Positions 49,761-58,900 of a DNA stretch of 64,000 nucleotides are shown one piece after another. The position numbers and the translations under genes were made by a program. The stretch's first letter is position 1, and every line of letters starts with the position of its first letter. This DNA is from Salminus brasiliensis (Eukaryota > Chordata > Actinopteri > Characiformes > Bryconidae). The notes under the pieces are model-generated. The model made no database searches and was not told the origin of the DNA. It saw nothing but the letters and a program-made list of their open reading frames with translations. Location of the stretch: contig NC_132892.1 of the NCBI RefSeq assembly GCF_030463535.1, forward strand, positions 31,632,436 through 31,696,435. The letters are read 5' to 3'.

Positions 49761-51361
49761 TGGAGACTCTAGAATGCAGACAGGGCTAGGCCACCTGTAA
49801 TTGGACGCCCACAGCCGATATCCCAGTTCTTTGGAGCTCCTGTAATTTTATTATATTCTTTGTTTATTTTTCTTATTGTGTTGGTTGCTAATTTTAAATA
49901 ATATTAATAAATGAGTGATTTTATACATGGTGGTGAATAAACCTTTCTAATTACCTCAATCCATGTCTCTGAATATTTTTCAGGCTTACCTGTGTGTCTA
50001 GGTGCTTTTTATTACTCAGATTTATAGAATATTTCCTGGGGTGAAATTCCCCAGGTGGCGTAGTCGGGTGTTGCTATACTACCACAGGTCACACATGGTA
50101 TAACAAATAACAAGTATAACGCATAACAAATTAGTTTTGTAAAGGAACTGTGTGGGTGTGAAAAACTTCCCAGGGTCCACGTGGTCTTTGCTAATAGGTC
50201 TTGCACTGCTAAATGCCTTGGTCCCTTTGTTCTGTTCCCCCATAACAAAACTGAACTGGATGGTTTCATTTTGTCATAAAGGTGAGAATATGAAACTAAC
50301 AATTATGCATTTGATTTCAACATCACTCATCAAAAGCATCATGAGTTTTAAATGCAAAGCAGCCTAAAACATTGTCAACAAGCATCACGGTTTGTTGTTG
50401 TTCAACATGTAAGGCATGATTAGTTACATTAATTAGAGCCACCAAAAAGAATTTCCAATGTCCAATGCCCCTACTACAGCACTTAACTGTGTTTAAATTA
50501 TACTGAGATTTGAGTAGTATGTTGTAAATAAATACATTTATGTACTTACTTAAATATGTTTAAAATACATTAACATTATGCTTGCAAGTAAACTTTGATC
50601 ACGTCAAAAATAATATAGTATACATTTTATAAACAATATATATTTAAATAAATACTTTGAATTATACTTTTAGTTACATTTGCGCTTCATTTGATTTAAT
50701 ATACTTCTGAAATACTTGTTTTCAAACAGATATTTGAAGTGTATTAAGTGTATTAATTCACTACAGCACACTTGAAATTTTGAATAAAGTTATGTTAGTA
50801 TATATTTTTTATATAAAAGGTGTAAATATAAAACTGTATACTACAAAATATTTGTTGTGCACTGCAAAGTATTTTGAGAAGTGTTCTATTTTGGTAAGAC
50901 ATATATGGTATATTTGTAGTTTGTAAGTATATTTATTTCATGTCTATTTTTAGTACAGTTTTTTGTACACTAAATGTATAATAGTGATGCAGTTGTAATA
51001 CTTATTAAATAGTTCAATTTTAGCACAGTTGGGTACACTTAACCCAATTAATGTTAGTCTTTTGCACTATTTTTGTACAATTTAAGTATAATTAAAGTAC
51101 AAAAGATGGCTGTTCTAGTTTAACACTCTTTAAGTGCATTTATTATTATTAGCTTCAAGTACAGTTTAGTGCACTGTAGCATTATTAAAATGTAATAAAG
51201 TTAGTAAAGTTTTTTTACTAAGGTTATCACAGATATTGTGACTCATGAAAACATCAGTAGTTCTATGCATGGCTTTTAGTGTTTGTGGGTGATAGTAAAC
51301 AAGCTAAATACATTATTTTAAAAGGCTTACCTGAAAGTTTCATTGGTGCCTGCATCTCCAT
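45219..51361 (-). CDS. GIMAP/AIG1-family GTPase with N-terminal hydrophobic exon
   Basis: Five exons join in phase: 51361-51331 (MEMQAPMKLS), 47527-47431, 46845-46788 (SVSEGAEHQPKTAIETEQGK), 46319-46199 (contains FRWKFLIRLALIGTAVLPTL) and 46093-45219. They total 1182 nt, or 393 residues. The last exon holds the AIG1 G domain: P-loop GNSGAGKST, G3 DTPPL (the usual DTPG Gly is Pro), conserved LGRFTEED, G4 TGAD, and CGGRHHILSN. A charged coiled coil and a Trp-rich end (KKKRWWSFISFWEK, stop 45221-45219) follow. GIMAPs are immune GTPases that bind membranes and often assemble on them. Their membrane anchor is usually C-terminal, whereas here a hydrophobic exon precedes the G domain. Introns hold a probable solo LTR and duplicated segments. 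Family call is sure; exons 1-4 are inferred from splice sites and phase only. Confidence 0.75.
46940..47240. repeat. Local segmental duplicate (three sites)
   Basis: TCATCATTAGAACATCTCCA and the CTCTGTTCTTCAGACTAGCT segment recur at 52190-52316 (continuing after the Tc1 element at 53917) and partly at 54100-54200. The DNA around 53945-54090 also matches 50690-50830. These are relics of duplications around the GIMAP gene. Confidence 0.75.
48471..50093 (+). mobile_element. Probable solo LTR
   Basis: Starts TGTAACCAG and ends CAGGTCACA (imperfect inverted ends), with the 4-bp CATG on both sides (48467-48470 and 50094-50097). Inside are two tandem repeats of about 110 bp with CTGCGCTGTTTTCCCCCTCC (48545-48650), a TATA-like TATATATACATA (near 48692), AATAAA near 49169, and a GT tract at 49718-49760. 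This fits U3-R-U5 order, but the length (1623 bp) and the lack of any internal coding region leave doubt. It lies in intron 1 of the GIMAP gene, antisense to it. Confidence 0.45.
50094..51320. other. AT-rich intron DNA
   Basis: No exon seen within this part of GIMAP intron 1. 50690-50830 is duplicated at 53945-54090. Confidence 0.6.
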
Positions 51362-51420
51362 GATCACTGCTGTTCTTCTTCTTCTCTGTTTGGTTATGTG
51401 TGTGAACACAGTATAAGAAC

Positions 51421-51460
51421 TGAGTCATCCGAGAACTGTGAATCAAACCGAAATTACAGG
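51421..51460 (-). promoter_or_regulatory. AP-1 and IRF-like sites before GIMAP exon 1
   Basis: TGAGTCA (51421-51427) is a consensus AP-1 site. AAACCGAAA (51445-51453) resembles an IRF/ISRE half and matches the core of the element before the NLR gene. They lie 60-90 bp upstream of the ATG at 51361. Function is inferred. Confidence 0.35.
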
Positions 51461-51499
51461 CATCATGAAGTAGCAACACTTTCTAGAATAGCCTTAAAA

Positions 51500-52315
51500 T
51501 TAAGAATTCCCCGATGCAAAGCCTTTACCGTATACTCTACCAAGCTGGTGTGACCAACTAGACACTAAGAGCCCCAGGGACAACGGTTAAATGCCACACC
51601 TCCAGAAAGAGACTGGCCTATTCCTAAGAAGCTGATTATTTATTTTGAAACTGATTTGCCAAACGAGGTACCACCTTCTAGAAAACTACGAATCATTTTA
51701 TTACCGGTTTGAAATGCTGACCTATCACATTCAAATGTGAAATATAGCTGTTTATGTGCACTTGGTGAAAGGGAGGGGTATTAACGGCCACACATCAACT
51801 TTCTGAAAAACATTACTTTGAAACTGGTAAGAATGCTGTGGTGCTCTTGGAGATGCACCCTGCAATTACTTCTTCTCTTTAAAAAAAGCTTCCCAACACA
51901 AACCCTAGTTTTAGTACCCAGGATTGTCTGAGTTAGAACTTGGGCATCTGATTGTCTCCAAGGGTATTTTGGTCCAGTGTGAAATCATTCACTGTAGAGA
52001 AACTTTGGTACATTGGTGGTGACAGAAACCAGGGGTCACCATGTATACACGTGTAATTTCAAATTAAAGTTTTCAAAGGACAAAGGAAAAATGACAGACA
52101 CAAACTGTAGCACCATAAACATACTTATAGATCTGACCATATATAAACACTAATAACACTCCTACAGAAAGTGGTGGTGGTTTTCCATCACTGTGTTCAT
52201 CATTAGAACATCTCCAAAGTTCTCCTCTCTCATGGAGTCTAGTATTATTATTGGGGTGTCCAGGAGAAACCAGGAACTACGCTCTGTTCTTCAGACTAGC
52301 TCACAAGATCTTACC
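51500..52315. other. Upstream region of the GIMAP gene, no gene seen
   Basis: No coding exon recognised. The last 130 bp belong to the duplicated segment also found near 46940. Confidence 0.5.
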
Positions 52316-52317
52316 TA

Positions 52318-53916
52318 CAAACCGGATTCCAAAAACAGTTGGGACACTAAACAAATTGTGAATAAAAACTGAATGCAATGATGTGAAGATGGCAAATGTC
52401 AATATTTTATTCGTAATAGAAGACAGATCATAGATGACAGATCAAAAGTTTAATCTGAGTAAATGTAACATTTTAAGGGAAAAATATGTTCACAAATTTC
52501 ACAGTGTCAACAAATCCCAAAAAAGTTGGGACAAGGCCATTTTTCCCACTGTGTGGCATCCCCCTTCTTCTTACAACACTCAGCAGACGTCTGGGGACAG
52601 AGGAGACCAGTTTCTCAAGTTTAGAAATAGGAACGCTCTCCCATTCATGTCTAATACAGGCCTCTAACTGTTCAATCGTCCTGGGCCTTCTTTGTCGCAC
52701 CTTCCTCTTTATGATGCGCCAAATGTTCTCTATAGGTGAAAGATCTGGACTGCAGGCTGGCCATTTCAGTACCTGGATCCTTCTCCTACGTAGCCATGAT
52801 GTTGTGATTGCTGCAGAATGTGGTCTGGCATTATCTTGTTGAAAAATGCAGGGTCTTCCCTGAAAGAGATGACGTCTAGATGGGAGCACATGTTGTTCTA
52901 GAGCCTGAACATAGTTCTCTGCATTAATGGTGCCTTTCCAGACATGCAAGCTGCCCATGCCACAAGCACTCATGCAACCCCATACCATCAGTGATGCAGG
53001 CTTCTGAACGGAGCGCTGATAACAACTTGGGTTATCCTTGTCCTCTCTGGTCCGGATGACATGGCGTCCCAGTTTTCCATAAAGAACTTCAAATCGTGAC
53101 TCATCTGACCACAGAACAGTCTTCCATTTTGCCACACTCCATTTTAAAAGACCCCTGGCCCAGTGCAAACGTCTGAGCTTGTGGAGCTTGCTTAGAAATG
53201 GCTTCCTCTTTGCACTGTAGAGTTTCAGCTGGCAACGGCGGACGGCACGGTGGATTGTGTTCACTGACGATGATTTCTGGAAGTATTCCTGAGCCCATTC
53301 TGTTATTTCCTTGACAGTGGCATTCCTGTTTGAGGTGCAGTGACGTTTAAGGGCCCGGAGATCACGAGCATCCAGTAGAGTTTTACGGCCTTGACCCTTA
53401 CGCACAGCGATTGTTCCAGATTCTCTGAATCTTTTGATGATGTTAAGCACGGTTGATGATGATAACTTAAAAGTCTTTGCTATTTTATGCTGGGTAACAC
53501 TATTCTGGTATTGCTGCACTATCTTTCTGCGCAACAATGGTGGAATTGGTGATTCTCTTGCCATCTTGGCTTCAGAGAGACACTGACACTCTGAGAAGCT
53601 CTTTTTATACCCAATCATGTTGTCAATTGACCTAATTAGTGTTAATTGGTCTTCCAGCTGTTCGTCATATGCTCAATTTCCTTTTTCCAGCCACTTATTG
53701 CTACTTGTCCCAACTTTTTTGGGATTTGTTGACACTGTGAAATTTTGAATCAACATATTTCTCCTTTAAAATGTTACATTTACTCAGATTAAACTTTTGA
53801 TCTGTCATCTATGTTCTATTACGAATAAAATATTGACATTTGCCATCTCCACATCATTGCATTCAGTTTTTACTCACAATTTGTTTAGTGTCCCAACTTT
53901 TTTGGAATCCGGTTTG
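52318..53916 (-). mobile_element. Complete Tc1-like transposon with IR/DR ends
   Basis: 1599 bp between TA dinucleotides (52316-52317 and 53917-53918). Terminal inverted repeats are long: 52318-52535 and 53704-53916. Each has an outer motif (CCGGATTCCAAAAA plus GTTGGGACAC) and an inner motif (CAAATCCCAAAAAAGTTGGG), the IR/DR layout in which transposase binds two sites per end. A single intact transposase frame fills the interior. Right-hand flanking DNA continues the left-hand flank, and a paralogous uninterrupted site is at 54100-54200. All parts needed for movement appear present. Confidence 0.93.
52473..53618 (-). CDS. Tc1-family transposase, DD34E, intact
   Basis: Cuts and pastes its own element at TA sites. 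The 381-codon frame has an N-terminal paired-like DNA-binding part (two helix-turn-helix units; HKIAKTFKLSSSTVLNIIKR in the first, GRPR-like RKGQGRKT between them) and then the DDE catalytic domain: WSDES, QQDNARPH, and CSPDLSPIENIW. There are 34 residues between the second Asp and the Glu. The second Met (MARESPIPP, 53564) fits the family start better than 53618. The frame has no stop or frameshift and ends inside the left inverted repeat, adding a tail (about 25 residues) that fish Tc1 transposases usually lack. It lies on the minus strand outside any host gene. Activity cannot be judged from sequence alone. Confidence 0.93.
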   Translation of the reverse strand: MIGYKKSFSECQCLSEAKMARESPIPPLLRRKIVQQYQNSVTQHKIAKTFKLSSSTVLNIIKRFRESGTIAVRKGQGRKTLLDARDLRALKRHCTSNRNATVKEITEWAQEYFQKSSSVNTIHRAVRRCQLKLYSAKRKPFLSKLHKLRRLHWARGLLKWSVAKWKTVLWSDESRFEVLYGKLGRHVIRTREDKDNPSCYQRSVQKPASLMVWGCMSACGMGSLHVWKGTINAENYVQALEQHVLPSRRHLFQGRPCIFQQDNARPHSAAITTSWLRRRRIQVLKWPACSPDLSPIENIWRIIKRKVRQRRPRTIEQLEACIRHEWESVPISKLEKLVSSVPRRLLSVVRRRGMPHSGKNGLVPTFLGFVDTVKFVNIFFP

Positions 53917-53918
53917 TA

Positions 53919-54917
53919 CTTTCTTTAAAATGAGAAAGTCCTGTTATTTGCTTCATTTGATATTTTTGAAATACTTGTTTTCAAACAGATATTTGTAGTG
54001 TATTAAGACATCTACTGTAGTAATTCACTACAGCACACTTGAAATGTTGAATAAAGTTATGTCAATATATATTTTTATATATAAAAAGTGTATAAAACAG
54101 GAGAAACCAAGAACTAAGCTCTGTTCTTCAGGCTAGCTCACAAGATCTTACCTACTTTCTTCAAAATTCAAAATTAGAAAGTCCTGTTATTTGCTGTCAG
54201 ACAAAAACCTTTTATCTCCATTTTTTTTTACATTTTTGACATAATATGAATCTGGTAACTGTTTTTTTTACTGTTTCTGAATTACATGAAGAAACTTTTC
54301 AAACCAAACCACTCTGAATCAGCTTATTATCATCTCAGCCATCCACTTCTATTTAAAATGGAATTCCCCCTTCAAAGACTAGACTTGTTTGTTTCCTGGC
54401 ATTCAATACCCACCTGCTCTACCTGGGCGAACCACCACCTTTATGTACATTCGTCATTCATTCACTGCTCGCTCTTCAGCTATGAGAAATTGGCACAAAT
54501 TGGTTTCCCTTTTCTCTCTGGTGAATAACAGAGAAAGGAAAATGAAAGTAAAAAGGAGATAGACTGTTCATTCAGGGTACAGTCCAAACAAAGCCCATGT
54601 GAAACAAAGCCCCTCCCCAAGCCCATGTGAGGGTCCAGCTGTAAACAATAGTTCATGTGTACAACACATCTGGATCTGTGGTAAACCTGACTCAAGACTA
54701 CATGTCCCACAATTCCATCGCTCACTGACACGCGCGCAAAAAAAAAAAAAGTGTTTCCTCGTTGTATTACATTGGGAAAGTATACCTTCAGAGGTAAGAG
54801 CCGCAGAATTATTCATCACTGTCTGTAATTATTTCCCAAGGGTTGGATTGTTGTGCAGCGAGCAGATGAACACATTGGAATTGCTGAAGAAATAACAGCG
54901 GGTGTATTTTCTTTAAC
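53919..54917. other. Duplicated AT-rich DNA, no gene seen
   Basis: Continues the segment interrupted by the Tc1 element. 54100-54200 is its paralogous empty site. Later parts hold a short repeat (AAAGCCCATGTGAAACAAAGCCC near 54590) and an A tract at 54738-54751. Confidence 0.55.
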
Positions 54918-55335
54918 CAGAGATTTTAGTTTCGGTTTACTGTGAAGTTCAGGTTAGGAAAGAAGGTCCGTAGACCCTCGCTCAGCGGAAAAACGGGTCG
55001 GGTTCGGCAGCTACTTCTAAACTCAAATAATAACCAGCACACTCAAATACAGTAACGGAATAATGTTTCATACCATTCAGATCTAAATTATATTGTCATT
55101 TCTACCGAGTTAAAAAAAAGAATGAACCAGAGAGTTTAGTTTCGATTTTCTGTGAAGTTCAGGTTCGGAAAGAAGGTCTGCGGAAAAACGGGTCGGGTTC
55201 GGCAGCTACTTCTAAACTCAAATAATATAAGTTATAATAAATAACACACTCAAATACAGTAACGGAATAATGTTTCATACATTCAGATCTAAATTATATT
55301 GTCATTTCTACCGAGTAAAAAAAAGAATGAATAAA
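54918..55335 (+). promoter_or_regulatory. Tandemly duplicated ISRE-containing module upstream of the NLR gene
   Basis: Two copies of about 210 bp. The first has AGTTTCGGTTTAC at 54928-54940 and the second AGTTTCGATTTTC at 55138-55150, matching the ISRE pattern AGTTTCNNTTTC (exact in the second). Each is followed by TGTGAAGTTCAGGTT, a GGTCGGGTTCGGCAGC segment and CAGATCTAAATTATATTGTC. It lies 0.65-1.07 kb before the NLR start codon. It probably includes the promoter and/or a non-coding first exon; the transcription start is not visible. Confidence 0.55.
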
Positions 55336-55977
55336 CAAGGACTTTGGACTGAATTCAGTCCAAAAAAAATCTCTCGCGAAAAAAATCTCTCCTTTTTTGA
55401 TGACTTTTGTAGATAATTTGACATGATGTGAATCTGATGTTCTTTATAGACGTTTATAGATGTTCAGTTTCATCGCAGATTTGCGCGCAACCAGGCAGCA
55501 GCACTTTTAACGCTAAAGAGCAAAAATGATGCAAGATGATCAGATCACATCCCTTTGCCAATAATAGTAAACTATGAAAAATTAAACAGACAGTAAAAAA
55601 TAATAATAATAAAAACAAACAAACTGATCCAGCTTTAAAATTGTATTTTATTATTGAATAAACAAGAATTTTGATTAACTTCTAAGCAACGTTTTTCGTA
55701 AAATATTTGAAATAATGAATTCGCTTAGTTTCAAATACACAATCAACAAGAATTTACATATACATTATACATTATACATTTACATTATATATGTGTATTA
55801 TCTGCGTCACACAAACAATGATCTATTTGACTCAATGTGAACTGTAACCATACTTATTGTGCCTTATTGTGTGTTTTGGAAATAATTGAATAATCTGAAA
55901 TATTATTTTTTTATGTCAGGAGAAACTGTCCTAGATCACCTAATGGGGCTTTAATGAAACATCTTGTCTTGTTTCAG
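55336..55977. other. 5' region of the NLR gene
   Basis: AT-rich DNA between the ISRE module and the first coding exon, probably intron 1 and part of a 5' UTR exon. No coding exon seen. Confidence 0.45.
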
Positions 55978-55986
55978 CTTTTCATC

Positions 55987-58900
55987 ATGAAATCAGAAAC
56001 AGTTCTCCGCACCATACTGAAGAAGTTGGAAAAGGGTGACCTGAACACATTTAGAAATATCCTTTGCATGTCCCCACCAGAGGGCTACCGTCGTATTCCA
56101 GCGGCAAAGGTAGAACAAAAAGAGCCCACAGACCTGGCAAAGATAATGGTGGATGTCTATGAAGAAGGACCAGTGCTTAAAGTCGCTGCTCTCATTTTGA
56201 GGAAAATGCAGCAAAATAACCTTGCAACCAAATTAGAACAGCAGGTACGTGAACAAAGACAAAAAACAAACCCTGATGACAGGGAACAGCCTTCAAAGAA
56301 ACCGAGACTGTCCGGTGTTCTGGAAGCTTGCCCATCTACTAATGAAGAGGACTCCAAATCAAATAAAAGTAAGAATGTTTGCAGCATCATGAAGAGCCAT
56401 CATATTAATATACAGGATTAATAAGAATTACATGTCTCACATAAAAGTATTGAAATGAAAGTACCTCAGAAATGTCAGTTTATAGTTTTGTAATTTGTCT
56501 ATGAACCTTCAACCATGTAACATTATCCGCAATTGTACAGCCTTATGCAAATGTTTAAGCACCCCTGGTGAAATGACTTGCCAATATGAGAATATATCCT
56601 GAAAATGTAGGTGCCATTTGTTCAGTTCTTAGAGCACAAATTCTAGTTATTTAACCTACTGGAATCAACATATTGGAAAACAATTATATTAAATGTGCCA
56701 TAACTTCATATATCCCTGAACATGCCATGTTTTACCCCCCCCCCCCAACAAATATGTTACGTTTAGCAAATATGATTAATAATAATAATATTTATGCATG
56801 TCTCTGTGGAAGATCTAGAACATTTAGAACATTGCAAATTGCATTTAATTTGACCAGTGGTGCTTAAAGATTTGCATAAGAGTGCCTAATCTTTTATTTT
56901 TTTAAATAATCAAGCATACTTTAGTATTTTTATTATACTTTTTGGGGCCATATTTATTTCTAGTCTCTAGAAGAAAGAACCTATTGCCTTAGTAATATTA
57001 CATAGGTGAGTCTTGTTCTACAAAAGTATTTCTTTATTTATTTTTTGCATTAAATGTATTTACATTTATGGCATTTAGCTGACGAAGTTACTCATATTAC
57101 AGAGGTGGGCCACCAGTCGGGTGTTAGGAGTCTTGCCCAAGGGCTCTTATTGGTTTAGCACAGCATAGTCACCCAGACTGGGAATTGAACCCCACATGAT
57201 GTGGTAGCTTAGTGGCAGGTAGTGGTGTTATCTGTTGCGCCACACCAACCACAATGTACTATTCACCTACTCTCTCTTTCTGCAAACAGGAAAAGACCCT
57301 CAAAGTGCTGCAGTGAAGCATAAACTCTGGCTAAAGAACAAAACTACATTCATAGTTGAAGGGACTTCCAGAGAGAGGAAAAAGATCCCCCTGAATGACA
57401 TCTACACAACCCTCACAGTGACAGAAGGGCAGAGCAAAGTAATAAATAACGAACATGAGGTTTTAGACACTGACAGTTTGAAACGTTCAGAGGAGACCGC
57501 GATCAGCTGCAATAACATCTTTAGCGAGAACAATAGAGAAATCAGGACAGTCCTGATGAAGGGTGTTGCAGGCAGTGGAAAAACAGTCTCGGTTCAGAAA
57601 TTCATCCTTGACTGGGCTGAGGATAAAGCCAATACAGACATCAAGTTTCTGTTTGTACTTCCATTTCGTGAGCTGAACCTGTTTGAAAAAGAAACACCAA
57701 GTCTTCATGAACTTTTGGGTCGTCTACATCCAGAACTAAAGGGCTGGGATTCAGATCTCTATACTGATGAGAAAATTCTGTTCATATTTGATGGCCTTGA
57801 GGAAAGTAGAATTTCACTGAATTTCAGAAAAGCTGCCGTAGTCAGTGATGTTCACACAACATCTACGGTGGGTTCTTTAGTTATAAACCTCATCAACCAG
57901 AAGCTACTCCCTTCTGCTCTTATTTGGATAACGTCACGACCAGCAGCAGCTAGTTTGGTGCCCTCCGAGCACATTGACCGAGTAATTGAGATTCAGGGAT
58001 TTAGTGACCACCAGAAGGAGGAATATTTCCGAAAGAGGGTGCAAAACAAGGACCAGGCTGACAGAATCATCTCGCACATTAAGGAGACACAAAGTCTTCA
58101 CATTATGTGCCACATACCAGTGTTTTGTTGGATTTCGGTAACGGTGTTTCAGCCCTGGCTGAACCAAAATTGCAGCGAAACAATCCCCACAACTCTTACA
58201 GAAATGTACTCTCACTTCCTTCTCATTCAGACAAACACCAAGAACCAAAAGTTTGATGAGAAACATGAAGAAGATACCAAGAAATTGCTGGAGAACAACA
58301 GGGGAATTATCCTGAAACTTGCTGAGTTGGCTTTCAAACAACTGCTGAAGGGCAATGTCATGTTCTATGAAGCAGATCTGAAAGAGTGCAGCATCGATGT
58401 CAAAGAGGCTTCCTTGTACTCTGGGCTCTGCACTGAAATATTCAAGACAGAATCGTTTTTTTTCAGAGAAAAGATCTACTGCTTTGTGCATTTGAGCTTT
58501 CAAGAGTTTTTCGCTGCCCTCTATGTGTTCTACTGCTATCTGAGCAAGAAGACGGAGGAAATCAAGATGTTTCAGCCAAAGACCAGATCTACATCTAGAG
58601 AAATTCCATTGGATGTGTTGATGAAGCACGCAGTAGACGAAGCCTTGAGGAGTAAGAACGGGCACCTCGATCTTTTCCTTCGCTTCCTTCACGGCATCAC
58701 TCTGGAGTCCAGCCAAAGACTCCTGAAAGGTCTACTGCCGCACATGTACAGCAGTTCAGAGAGCATTCAGAAGATGAAACAAAACCTTAAACGAGGACAG
58801 AAAAAAAACATCAACCCTGAGAGGTGGATCAATCTGTCGCATTGCTTGATAGAAATGAAAGATAACTCTCTTCAGCAAGAAATTCAGGCTTTCCTCAACT

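Noticed and set aside
57235-57289. Met at 57235 as start of the NACHT protein
   Set aside because: It is SINE and intron sequence before a clear acceptor. The exon joins the PYD exon in phase.
57934-58716. 260-codon minus frame
   Set aside because: Antisense shadow of the NACHT exon.
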